A model generated the notes under the pieces. The model did no database searches. It was not told where the DNA came from and saw nothing but the letters and a program-made list of their open reading frames with translations. A program made the position numbers and the translations under genes. Below, in pieces: positions 29,563-37,348 of a stretch of 61,787 nucleotides of DNA. The stretch comes from Bacilli bacterium (GTDB lineage Bacteria > Bacillota_I > Bacilli_A > RFN20 > CAG-826), in contig JAKSVG010000005.1 of NCBI GenBank assembly GCA_024408105.1, forward strand, positions 1-61,787. Reading direction: 5' to 3'. The stretch's first letter is position 1. Every line of letters starts with the position of its first letter.

Positions 29563-30155
29563 TTTGTTAAATCCTTAAGATAGGTCGGATTAAGCATAAA
29601 AATATTGCTAACCAAATTCTTATCATTAACGCCTAAGGCAAGATTTTTGATAATATCAAATTTTTCACTTGTTAGGCCAATGTTTGCTAAATCACCAGAC
29701 AACTTATAGTCTTTATGTTCAGATATGTATTTGAGTAGAACTTCATTGGCTTCTACTGAATCTTCCTTAATAACCTCGTTTCCTTTATACACCCCAAAAT
29801 AACTTCGCCCACTTCTTGCATTAAAAACACAAATTGTTGGCGCATCATCAATTCTTAGAAGTGAAAGAGAACTAACCTTATATACTTTTATTTTTAAAGC
29901 ATAAGCAATTGTTTTTGCAATTGTGATTGCTATTCTAACACCGGTATATGAACCCGGACCTATGCCAACAACAATAGCTTCTATTTCGCTCTTAGATATG
30001 TTGTTTCTTTTGAGAATGTTTTCGATTTCACTAACCATTACTTCGCTTTGTCTTTGCCATGCTTCATAAAAAATAGAATCAAAAGCCTTTCCATCTTTAC
30101 TTAAACCAACAGATAAGTACTTGTTAGAACTATCAAGTAATAAACAATACATCAT
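29559..30155 (-). CDS. tsaB: tRNA threonylcarbamoyladenosine synthesis protein TsaB, 198 aa
   Basis: Inactive TsaD homologue that forms the TsaB-TsaD-TsaE complex. Seen: LLLDSSNKYLSVGL at the N-terminus, VVGIGPGSYTGVRIAITIAKTIAYAL, and VFNARSGRSYFGVYKG. TsaB proteins of Bacillota are often somewhat longer (about 220-230), so this is a short form. The start overlaps the tsaE stop by 4 bases. Confidence 0.94.
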   Translation of the reverse strand: MMYCLLLDSSNKYLSVGLSKDGKAFDSIFYEAWQRQSEVMVSEIENILKRNNISKSEIEAIVVGIGPGSYTGVRIAITIAKTIAYALKIKVYKVSSLSLLRIDDAPTICVFNARSGRSYFGVYKGNEVIKEDSVEANEVLLKYISEHKDYKLSGDLANIGLTSEKFDIIKNLALGVNDKNLVSNIFMLNPTYLKDLTK

Positions 30156-30613
30156 CTTTCCTCCAAAGCTCTGAATAAGTCTTTATTAATATCGGTTTCG
30201 TCACTAATAACGATGCTACGTTTATTATCATCGATTCTAGTTATTTCGATATTTATGTGTTCGGTCGGAATTAACTCTTTAATAAATGCTGGCCATTCAA
30301 TAAATGTAATGCCGTTACCTTCAATAAATTCCTCTAAACCTATCTCATGGTTTTGATCTTCAAGACGATAGGCATCAATGTGAAATACATTCGGTGTAAC
30401 TTCAAAATAACATTTTAAAATGTTAAATGTTGGAGAAACAACATGATCATTGTAGCCTAATTTACGAAGCGCTCCTGAAACAAATGTTGTTTTTCCTGCG
30501 CCTAAATCACCTGTAAGCAAAACAACTGATGATGGCTTTAAATATGAAATTACAAGAGCCGCTAACTCTTGAGTTTCTTTTTCGTTTTTTGAAATAAAAA
30601 AGTATTTCAACAT
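30152..30613 (-). CDS. tsaE: tRNA threonylcarbamoyladenosine ATPase TsaE, 153 aa
   Basis: P-loop ATPase that drives the t6A complex: LLTGDLGAGKTTFVSGAL (Walker A, about 34-42), SPTFNILKCYF, and HIDAYRLED with the Walker B-like acidic residues, then FIEWPAF. I choose ATG 30613; a TTG at 30625 would add 4 residues but falls beside the -10. TATAAT (30634-30629) is 15 bases upstream of this ATG, leaving a leader of about 9 nt with GGGGA as a weak ribosome binding site. First gene of the t6A unit. Confidence 0.95.
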   Translation of the reverse strand: MLKYFFISKNEKETQELAALVISYLKPSSVVLLTGDLGAGKTTFVSGALRKLGYNDHVVSPTFNILKCYFEVTPNVFHIDAYRLEDQNHEIGLEEFIEGNGITFIEWPAFIKELIPTEHINIEITRIDDNKRSIVISDETDINKDLFRALEER

Positions 30614-30640
30614 AATTTTCCCCAAATCATTATATATCTT

Positions 30641-30649
30641 TGATATAAT
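30641..30649 (+). promoter_or_regulatory. Extended -10 (TGA-TATAAT) 9 bases before ATG 30659
   Basis: Divergent from the tsaE promoter (30634-30629). The short distance to the ATG and absence of a ribosome binding site predict a leaderless message. Confidence 0.55.
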
Positions 30650-30658
30650 TTTTGTAAC

Positions 30659-31540
30659 ATGAAAACAAAAGTTCTTATTATTGGAGGTGGACCAATTGGT
30701 CTATATTTTGCTTCGAGATGCAATGACTATCTATTAATTGAATCAAATAACTTTTTAGGTGGTCAATTGATAAGTTTGTATCCAGAAAAAGAAATAGTAG
30801 ACATTCCAGGTATTAAATCAATTAAAGCGAAAGATTATATCAAACTTCTAACCAATAAAATTGATATGAATAAAGTTCATTTAAATGAACAGGTTATTAA
30901 TATTATTAATAATGGCGAGATAAAAATTATAACAAATAAGAACGAATATACTGCAGAAAATGTAATCATTGCAACAGGATTAGGATTTTCCTCACCTAGG
31001 CCTTTAGGAATTGATGGGGAGCAAGGATGTGACAACATTCTTTATCATTTAAGTGACTTCTCATTTTTAAAAGGGAAAAAGGTTGCTATTTTTGGTGGAG
31101 GAGACTCTGCTTTAGATTGGGCAAAATCAATTTCAAAAATCTCTAATCATGTTTCACTTATTCATAGACGATTAGAATTTAGAGGAAATCCTGAAACAAT
31201 TAAAGATTGCAATAATCTACATTTATATCTTCCATATATTCCCTACTCCTTGGAAAAAAGCGGGAATACGTGTAAAAGGATTAAAATCAAATTAGTGAGT
31301 GAAACGAAAGAAGAGTACGTCACACTAGATGTTGACTATATTCTTGTTAATTATGGGAATATAGCAAAAATCCCTGATTTTAATTTTGAAAAAGATGGTT
31401 CATTTTTTAAAGTAAATTCAAACTATGAGGTTGCGTCACATATTTTTGCGATAGGCGATACATGCTCATATGTCGATAAAAAAAGGCGCATAGCGCCAGG
31501 AATAGATGAAGCTAATAAAGTGCTTAAGTTAATTAGTTAA
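30659..31540 (+). CDS. Ferredoxin/flavodoxin-NADP+ reductase-like flavoenzyme, 293 aa
   Basis: Two Rossmann folds: FAD site VLIIGGGPIGLYFASRC at the N-terminus and NADPH site VAIFGGGDSALDWAKS, followed by LIHRRLEFRGN (2'-phosphate-binding arginines kept). The C-terminal FAD loop is FAIGDTCSY. There is no CxxC redox pair, so it is not a thioredoxin reductase but resembles the YumC/FNR type-2 group, at about 40 residues shorter than usual. It may be the cell's NADPH-ferredoxin link, relevant to the unusual TrxB at 40.4 kb. Convergent with the DUF402 gene (8-base overlap of ends). Confidence 0.8.
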   Translation: MKTKVLIIGGGPIGLYFASRCNDYLLIESNNFLGGQLISLYPEKEIVDIPGIKSIKAKDYIKLLTNKIDMNKVHLNEQVINIINNGEIKIITNKNEYTAENVIIATGLGFSSPRPLGIDGEQGCDNILYHLSDFSFLKGKKVAIFGGGDSALDWAKSISKISNHVSLIHRRLEFRGNPETIKDCNNLHLYLPYIPYSLEKSGNTCKRIKIKLVSETKEEYVTLDVDYILVNYGNIAKIPDFNFEKDGSFFKVNSNYEVASHIFAIGDTCSYVDKKRRIAPGIDEANKVLKLIS

Positions 31541-32066
31541 CTCTCTTTTTAAAATCACGATAGAATTTCTCGATATCTCCACTGATAAAAGGAAATTCTT
31601 TTTCTTTAATTCTTACATAGATTTTATCTACACTTTGCGAAAGAATTTGTTTAATTTCATCTGGGTAATTTTGTTCTTTTGCGTGTTTATGATATTCGCT
31701 CACATCAAGGAGTTTTGTCGAACCATCAACATAAAGTTTGACATCAAGATCATAATCAATATATTTTATATATCCTTTGTCGAAAATTGATGGAGATGCT
31801 ATATTGACGTAAAAGCAAACACCGTCTTCTTTAATCATTGCGATAACATTAAACCATTCTTTCTTAGAAAAGATGAACATAGCTGGTTCTTTTGTGTGCC
31901 ATTTTCTACCGTCACTTTCTGTTACCGAAGCACGAATAGAAGAAACAATAAAATAATTATCATTATCTTCTAAAACATAGCCGTGACTCCATTGACGATG
32001 AAGTTCGCCATTATGCTTATAAGCTTGAATCATTATCCATTTGTCTTTTATGGATTCATTCATCAT
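31533..32066 (-). CDS. DUF402-family protein (nucleoside phosphatase-like), 177 aa
   Basis: The core WFNVIAMIKEDGVCFYVNIASPS, then IKYIDYDLDVKLYVDGS and LDVSEYHKHAKEQNYP, is the DUF402/FomD pattern of conserved acidic residues that bind divalent metal; characterised members are nucleoside tri- and diphosphatases. The N-terminal HRQWSHGYVLEDNDNYF is also typical. Length fits. The start overlaps the upstream gene by 4 bases (ATGATG), so the two form a unit. Confidence 0.82.
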   Translation of the reverse strand: MMNESIKDKWIMIQAYKHNGELHRQWSHGYVLEDNDNYFIVSSIRASVTESDGRKWHTKEPAMFIFSKKEWFNVIAMIKEDGVCFYVNIASPSIFDKGYIKYIDYDLDVKLYVDGSTKLLDVSEYHKHAKEQNYPDEIKQILSQSVDKIYVRIKEKEFPFISGDIEKFYRDFKKRVN

Positions 32067-33100
32067 TTCGATAACTCCTCTGCAAGTTTAACGAATAATG
32101 GGATTTCTTTTCTAACTTCCATCAATGGATTTGGATCAAATGCGTGTTCTAACGGAAGAACCATAACTGGATCATCATATCCTAAGCACATATACACTTT
32201 TCCGTCATGAATTGATATTGCAATATCAATAAGTTGTTTATCTGGCTTAATCATTGATAAGGCTTTTTTAACCTTTCCGTTGATTGTTTTTGCCCAGTTT
32301 TTATTATTTGAATAAATGATCATGTCTTTGTCATCAAAAACTGCTTTTACACCTTCCAGGTTGGTTGGAGGTAATGATCTATGGTCGCCTTTAATGTAAA
32401 TAAATATTGGATCATTAGAATCATATGATGCTGGAGCAACAAGATATTTTCCAACAAATACAGGCATGATTCTTTTTTCTGCTTTAACCTGAGCTGCGCA
32501 ATCACAAATCATCATTAAATCGCCGTGATATGTGAATTCTGTTAATCCTCTTGAACCAATTTCAGCAACGTTGCAATAAAGAAGATTTTCATCAAATTGA
32601 ACTCTTTCGATTTTATCTGGAATTTGTATTGTCGCATTTTCAAATCCTTCTTGAGAGAACACATAATTTTTGCATTGCTCATAGTAATTGAAGAAATAAG
32701 ATTTCATTCGCTTTTTTATGAATCTTTTCACAAGGAATGTATATGTGAACACCAATACTAATGTAACTGCCACGACAACAATCATTGCCGGCATGACCCA
32801 ACTTGCTTGCGTTCCATCTTCAAGTTTTCCAAAGTTAGGGAAACCAATCCAAGCGAAAATAACGAGTGCCAAACCAATCATTCCAACAAGCCATTTAACA
32901 ATGTTTTGGGTTTTATAATATTTCAAAAATTCAACTCTTTTATCTTCGATATCTTTTAGATACTCGCTGTCATATTCAAAATGCTCAACAACCTTATTGT
33001 TAAGTGGTTCTTCTTTGATTGGATTTTCAACAGGAGGTTTTTCTTGAGATTGTTCAATAACTTCTTCTTGTTTTGTTTCTAATTCTTTTTGTTTTTTCAT
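32063..33100 (-). CDS. DUF3137-like membrane protein, 345 aa
   Basis: An N-terminal charged, Glu- and Pro-rich segment (1-65), two transmembrane helices (about 68-90 and 102-125), then a long soluble domain: KRMKSYFFNYYEQCKNYVF, a strand series ending PVFVGKYLVAP, a middle VKAVFDDKDMIIYSNNKNW, and KVYMCLGYDD near the end. The layout (two helices, then a domain asking for 'FxGkyl...vf...D...i.s') matches DUF3137, of unknown function. AAGGA lies 9 bases before the ATG; an extended -10 (TGG-TATATT) sits about 25 bases upstream. Confidence 0.55.
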   Translation of the reverse strand: MKKQKELETKQEEVIEQSQEKPPVENPIKEEPLNNKVVEHFEYDSEYLKDIEDKRVEFLKYYKTQNIVKWLVGMIGLALVIFAWIGFPNFGKLEDGTQASWVMPAMIVVVAVTLVLVFTYTFLVKRFIKKRMKSYFFNYYEQCKNYVFSQEGFENATIQIPDKIERVQFDENLLYCNVAEIGSRGLTEFTYHGDLMMICDCAAQVKAEKRIMPVFVGKYLVAPASYDSNDPIFIYIKGDHRSLPPTNLEGVKAVFDDKDMIIYSNNKNWAKTINGKVKKALSMIKPDKQLIDIAISIHDGKVYMCLGYDDPVMVLPLEHAFDPNPLMEVRKEIPLFVKLAEELSK

Positions 33101-33154
33101 ACGTTAACGTCCTTATGTGAAATATACCACAAGATTAATCATTAATCTAATGAA

Positions 33155-34132
33155 TTAATTTGCTGGATATCTTTTGTTTAAAACTTTAATCAACGGTAAT
33201 AGAAGCATTACTGCAATTGTTGCAATTAGTCCAGATATAGGAATATATGTTGCATTATAAATTAATGCATTAACAAAACTATAACCATAAACAACCATAG
33301 AGCTTGTTGTGCCACCGATATATCTGACCAATGTTGCTAACAAGCAACCAATAAATAAGAATAATTCGCCCTTAATCAAATTGCTCTTATTGATAGGTTT
33401 ATTGAATAAACCAAGAATAGCGACTGAGCCAAAGCCTATCAAATAATCAAACGGATAAGTGGCAAAACCATACCCATCACATAAACATGTCATAACTCCA
33501 AATACTAATCCACCTGATATGAACGCGTGAATCGGACCTCTTCTTATTGCAATTATAAATAAAGGAAGCATTTGAAAATTTATTGATCCGGCTGGCCCAA
33601 GGGGGATTTTAACAAAGTTAAGAACAAACGCTAATGCAATAAAAATGCCATCCTCGCTTAAAGATTTAACATTATCGCCAAACTTAATATTTGATGATGA
33701 TAAAGAACAAATAGATACTATGGCAAAAAGAAATATAGAAATTCCACTTCCATATCCAAAAGATGCACCAGCAAAATTAGGTATATTTTTAGAGGCATAT
33801 AAACTAAAAATTTCTTTATAAATAATTAAAAAACATATCAATAGCAACAATAAAATTGTTGATATAATGCAAAATGATTCATTGCATTTTTTAAATTTGA
33901 GTCCTAACAAAGGTAATATTTGAGATAAAACGGTAATTGAAAGTATTAAAATAGGACACCACAATGCATCCTTTATTAAATTGAACATGTCATAAAAATG
34001 AAGAGTATTAACAGTAGTTATTTGGCCTTCTGTGGTTTTATAAGTTAAGACATTTAGAAATAAAATACCTATTGCAAAAAGAGATAAAACCAATCCCAAT
34101 ATTGGAGCAATAATACTTTTGTCTTTTTCCAT
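33155..34132 (-). CDS. thiT: ThiT-type thiamine transporter with extra N-terminal membrane domain, 325 aa
   Basis: The C-terminal about 180 residues are a ThiT-like ECF substrate-binding component: GIFIALAFVLNFVKIPLGPAG, then INFQMLPLFIIAIRRGPIHAF and GGLVFGVMTCLCDGYGFATYP. A preceding TPP riboswitch confirms the thiamine link. The N-terminal about 145 residues carry four further helices not found in standard ThiT (about 190 aa). The true start is ATG 34132, with GAGGAGGT 8 bases upstream; the longer frame reads through the riboswitch. The general ECF ATPase genes are not in the window. Confidence 0.82.
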   Translation of the reverse strand: MEKDKSIIAPILGLVLSLFAIGILFLNVLTYKTTEGQITTVNTLHFYDMFNLIKDALWCPILILSITVLSQILPLLGLKFKKCNESFCIISTILLLLLICFLIIYKEIFSLYASKNIPNFAGASFGYGSGISIFLFAIVSICSLSSSNIKFGDNVKSLSEDGIFIALAFVLNFVKIPLGPAGSINFQMLPLFIIAIRRGPIHAFISGGLVFGVMTCLCDGYGFATYPFDYLIGFGSVAILGLFNKPINKSNLIKGELFLFIGCLLATLVRYIGGTTSSMVVYGYSFVNALIYNATYIPISGLIATIAVMLLLPLIKVLNKRYPAN

Positions 34133-34139
34133 AAAAAAT

Positions 34140-34250
34140 ACCTCCTCTTGGAGGTTAAAACACTTACCTCCGCCAGCATTACCTGGATCAGGTCCCGTCG
34201 AATCCTCAATTAGATTCCTCTCAGCCATTAAGAAACAGCTCCGGTTAATC
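34140..34250 (-). promoter_or_regulatory. TPP riboswitch with Shine-Dalgarno switch
   Basis: On the minus strand the aptamer contains CTGAGAGG, then GACCTGATCC, AGGTAATGCTGG and CGGAGGTAAG, the conserved THI-box core (about 34163-34245). Downstream, AACCTCC (34156-34150) can pair either with the aptamer's 3' strand GGAGGT (34171-34166) or with the ribosome binding site GGAGGT (34145-34140). This fits translational control, with TPP freeing the anti-Shine-Dalgarno strand. The promoter is TGG-TATAAT at 34261-34253. Confidence 0.93.
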
Positions 34251-34261
34251 AAATTATACCA

Positions 34262-34924
34262 CTAGTTTTTCCAAATTATAGGGGCGACATTATTTTTTGC
34301 TAAAAACTCGTTGCATCTAGAAAATTGATGCAGCCCAAACCAACCTCCGTGATTTGCTCCTAAAGGCGATGGGTGGACACTTTCAAGCACAATATGTTTT
34401 GGGTTAACAATCATCTTTTTATATTGCTTAGCAAAATTACCCCAAAGCATATAAACAATTGGCTGATTAAGTGATTCTAAATAAGTCACTAAATCATGCA
34501 TAAATAAGTCGTATTCTTTTATGTGGTGAGAAAGAGGTTCGTTTTCTCTAACACTAAGATATGCATTAATTAAAAGAGCGCCTTGTTTACCTAAATAGGT
34601 AAGATCACCAGAGTCATAATTCATTTTAACTCCTAAGTCATTCTCAATTTCTTTATAAATATTAATTAATGATGGAGGCAATTTAATTCCCAAAGGGACA
34701 GAGAAAGATAATCCCATAGCTTGATTAGGGTTGTGATATGGGTCTTGGCCTATAATTACAACTTTAACATCTAAAGGATCTATTAAATTAAAAGCATTAA
34801 ACATTAAATTTCTTGGAGGATATATTGTGTGATTTTTATATTCATAATCTAAAAATTTATTTAACGAACTAGAATATGATTTTTCCTTCACTTCATTAAA
34901 AAATATTGACCAGTTTTTTAGCAT
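34262..34924 (-). CDS. ung: Uracil-DNA glycosylase (family 1), 220 aa
   Basis: Removes uracil from DNA. Motif A VVIIGQDPYHNPNQAMGLSFSV carries the catalytic Asp61; GALLINAYLSVRENEP and the C-terminal ESVHPSPLGANHGG (His184, minor-groove loop) complete the set. Length is normal. I use ATG 34924: the frame extends six codons, but those codons overlap the TATAAT at 34936-34931, which ends 6 bases before this ATG. No ribosome binding site, so the message is probably leaderless. Divergent from the glycosyltransferase at 34974. Confidence 0.97.
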   Translation of the reverse strand: MLKNWSIFFNEVKEKSYSSSLNKFLDYEYKNHTIYPPRNLMFNAFNLIDPLDVKVVIIGQDPYHNPNQAMGLSFSVPLGIKLPPSLINIYKEIENDLGVKMNYDSGDLTYLGKQGALLINAYLSVRENEPLSHHIKEYDLFMHDLVTYLESLNQPIVYMLWGNFAKQYKKMIVNPKHIVLESVHPSPLGANHGGWFGLHQFSRCNEFLAKNNVAPIIWKN

Positions 34925-34930
34925 ATTAAC

Positions 34931-34966
34931 ATTATATTTCAAAGAAATATTATTTTGAAGTATAAT
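34931..34966. promoter_or_regulatory. Back-to-back promoters for ung (-) and the glycosyltransferase (+)
   Basis: TATAAT at 34936-34931 (minus) is 6 bases from the ung ATG, and TATAAT at 34961-34966 (plus) is 7 bases from ATG 34974. Both transcripts would be leaderless; only 49 bases separate the two start codons. Confidence 0.6.
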
Positions 34967-34973
34967 TGTGTTA

Positions 34974-36053
34974 ATGAAAAAAGTCTTGTTTGTCTTTAAT
35001 CACCCAGCTCCTTACAAAGTAAGGCTTTTAAATAAACTTGCAGATTTTCTCGATTTAACTGTCATCTTTGAAAGAGATATCAACAAAGATAGACAAAAAG
35101 ATTTTTATTTCGAAAATAAGCATAACTTTAAACAAGTTTTCATAAAAGGCAGAAAATTAGGAAACGAGAATTTTATTTCAAATGGTTTGGTCAAACATTT
35201 AAAAAAGAACAAATATAACTTAGTAATAATGAACGGCTATTCAACATTTGCTGAAATGAAAGCAATTAAATATTTAAAGAAACACAAAATAAACTATTGT
35301 TTATACATTAATGGCGGGATCATTAAAAAGAACGAATCAAAGTTTAAAAAGAAATTAAAAACAAAATATATATCTGGAGCGAATATGTATATGTCTCCTG
35401 ATAGTAATTCAAATGAATATCTCAATTACTATGGAGCTAATAAAGATTTAATCTTTAATTACACATATTCAACTATATATGAAAGCGAAATATTAAAGTC
35501 GCTTCCATCGAAGGAAGAGATGAAAAAAACGAGAGATGAAAAGGGCATCACCGCAGAATATGTTTATGTTTCGTGCGGGCAATTAATTCCGCGAAAAAAC
35601 TACTTCTCATTAGTAGAAAATTGGCCTTCTGATGAAAATAAACAGTTATTAATCATTGGAGAAGGACCTCAAATAACCCAAATAGAAAATTATCTTAAAA
35701 ACAATCCATCGAAAAATGTAAAACTGCTCGGATTTTTGAAAAGGGAAGAAATTTTTAGTTATTATAGACTAAGCGATGCATTTATTTTTCCAAGTTTAGA
35801 AGATATATATGGGCACGTTATAAATGAAGCCTTATCACAAGGACTACCAATCATATCATCTACAAACATTAACTCTTCAAGAAAACTCATCAAAGAAAAT
35901 ATAAATGGATTATTCTTAAATTGTTTTAATCAAGACAATATAAATTTTGCCTTAGACGCTATCAAAAAATTAGATAAGACAAATTCACTAAAAACAGCAA
36001 AAGAAAATACGATTGAAATAATGGTTAACGACCATAAAAAAATACTCTTATGA
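34974..36053 (+). CDS. Family 4 glycosyltransferase, 359 aa
   Basis: GT-B fold. The N-terminal NHPAPYKVRLLNKLADFLDLTVIFE is an acceptor-domain start; VSCGQLIPRKNYFSLVE begins the donor domain, then LLIIGEGPQ, VKLLGFLKREEIFSYY, and SDAFIFPSLEDIYGHVINEALSQGLPIISS with the family's ExE-type acidic pair shifted (EDIYGHVINEAL). It would add a sugar to a surface glycan on the inner face of the membrane. I use ATG 34974; a GTG at 34968 lies too close to TATAAT. Neighbours are a second glycosyltransferase and a flippase. Confidence 0.88.
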   Translation: MKKVLFVFNHPAPYKVRLLNKLADFLDLTVIFERDINKDRQKDFYFENKHNFKQVFIKGRKLGNENFISNGLVKHLKKNKYNLVIMNGYSTFAEMKAIKYLKKHKINYCLYINGGIIKKNESKFKKKLKTKYISGANMYMSPDSNSNEYLNYYGANKDLIFNYTYSTIYESEILKSLPSKEEMKKTRDEKGITAEYVYVSCGQLIPRKNYFSLVENWPSDENKQLLIIGEGPQITQIENYLKNNPSKNVKLLGFLKREEIFSYYRLSDAFIFPSLEDIYGHVINEALSQGLPIISSTNINSSRKLIKENINGLFLNCFNQDNINFALDAIKKLDKTNSLKTAKENTIEIMVNDHKKILL

Positions 36054-36067
36054 GTATTTTATTTTTT
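36037..36067. terminator. Bidirectional terminator between the two glycosyltransferase genes
   Basis: AAAATACTC and GAGTATTTT pair around TTAT, with T-runs on either strand. The plus-strand gene's stop (36051-36053) lies in the loop. Confidence 0.85.
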
Positions 36068-37252
36068 AGCAATATCAACAAGTTTTTGTTCTAATTGGAG
36101 AATTATTTTTTTGATTGATAAATAGTTATCGAAATATGATTTATTGTTTTTGCCAAGTGCTTCTTTTTCTTTTTCGCTAAGCTTGCATATTTTCATGAAT
36201 GCACTTGCAATTTCTTCAGGATCTTCATTTGAGAATACTGAGCCATTTGCGGCTTCTAATAATTTTTTGCCATCACCTGAGATAACTCCAATAATTGGTT
36301 TTCCATATTTTAAATATTGAATGGCTTTATTTGGAATTGTTTTTCCAACATATCCTTCATTTTTTAATGAAACAATGAGTGCATCTGCGTTGAAGTAATA
36401 TGACTCAGCTTGTTCAATTGGTAAAGCTCCATGATAAAAAACTTTGTCGCTCAATCCTTCTTGAATTATTTGTTTTTTAATAGAGTCAAGTTCTCCGCCC
36501 ATTCCCATTAAATGGAGTTTTATATCATCATTTTTAAGATATTTCATAGCTTCAATGAGTTTGTCAACCATCTGAATTGAACCAATATTGCCTGCATAGA
36601 CAACATTATATTTTGCCTCATATTTGATTGGTTCGATTTTGTTAGACTTACTAACAATAATAGGTTGATTGATATAATCAAACGATTTGTCTTTGATATT
36701 TAAAACATTAAAGAAATAATCTTTAAATGACGGGGACGAAACAACTATATCATCACATTTTTTATATAAAGATACGCTCCACTTATAAAGCAATTTATAA
36801 ATAAGAGAATCCTTCTTAACTGCATGTGTAATTATGGTTGATTCAGGCCATAAGTCCTCACAAAAAAGAAGGTGTGGAACATTGTTTTTCTTAGAATAAA
36901 CAATAGCAGGTGCAATAGAGATAACAGGTGATAATGAAATTGATAAAACAACATCAAATTTTTGTTTTAAGTTAGAAGCAAATCTTTTCGCATTTCTATG
37001 AAATGATAAATAATTTAGAGATACTGATATTCGCCCTTTTTTTCTTGGCCTAAGATTCAATCTATGAATTTCAACTCCATTAAGGATTTCGAATTTTACT
37101 TTTTTGTATTCAGGTAAAATTTTGTTAAAACCATAATTTGGCTTTCCGGTAATAACAGTAACATTATGACCAAGTTTTACTAAACCTTCTGCTATATCGC
37201 TAACAGAATTCCTTTCAGGAAAGTAATACTGACTTACAAGCAAAATTCTCAT
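36059..37252 (-). CDS. Family 4 glycosyltransferase, WbuB-like, 397 aa
   Basis: GT-B enzyme with a start typical of WbuB-type transferases: LLVSQYYFPERNSVSDIAEGLVKLGHNVTVITG with the GKPNYG motif. The donor half has YAGNIGSIQMVDKLIEAM, LHLMGMGGELDSIK, VFYHGALPIEQAESYY, and GKTIPNKAIQYLKYGKPIIG. WbuB relatives transfer deoxy-amino sugars, but the donor here is unknown. TATAAT at 37269-37264 ends 11 bases before the ATG and there is no ribosome binding site, so the leader would be 4-5 nt at most. Confidence 0.88.
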   Translation of the reverse strand: MRILLVSQYYFPERNSVSDIAEGLVKLGHNVTVITGKPNYGFNKILPEYKKVKFEILNGVEIHRLNLRPRKKGRISVSLNYLSFHRNAKRFASNLKQKFDVVLSISLSPVISIAPAIVYSKKNNVPHLLFCEDLWPESTIITHAVKKDSLIYKLLYKWSVSLYKKCDDIVVSSPSFKDYFFNVLNIKDKSFDYINQPIIVSKSNKIEPIKYEAKYNVVYAGNIGSIQMVDKLIEAMKYLKNDDIKLHLMGMGGELDSIKKQIIQEGLSDKVFYHGALPIEQAESYYFNADALIVSLKNEGYVGKTIPNKAIQYLKYGKPIIGVISGDGKKLLEAANGSVFSNEDPEEIASAFMKICKLSEKEKEALGKNNKSYFDNYLSIKKIILQLEQKLVDIAKK

Positions 37253-37263
37253 AACTTTCTACT

Positions 37264-37269
37264 ATTATA
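37264..37269 (-). promoter_or_regulatory. TATAAT of the WbuB-like gene
   Basis: The -10 box lies 11 bases upstream of ATG 37252, with no Shine-Dalgarno site in between. Confidence 0.45.
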
Positions 37270-37296
37270 TAGTATTCAAAATCGTTTGCGTGATTA

Positions 37297-37330
37297 TATT
37301 AAAAAAAGACGAATGTTTTTTTCGTCTTTC
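37297..37330 (-). terminator. Strong minus-strand terminator in the intergenic space before the flippase
   Basis: AAAGACGAA and TTCGTCTTT form a perfect 9-bp stem (37305-37313 with 37321-37329). Read on the minus strand it is followed by seven or more T; on the plus strand the tail is weak. No minus-strand gene ends here. It would stop antisense transcripts arriving from folD across the flippase gene. Confidence 0.7.
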
Positions 37331-37335
37331 TTGTT

Positions 37336-37341
37336 TATACT
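37336..37341 (+). promoter_or_regulatory. TATACT box 7 bases before flippase ATG 37349
   Basis: No ribosome binding site between the box and the start; predicts a leaderless message. Confidence 0.45.
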
Positions 37342-37348
37342 ATTTTGT

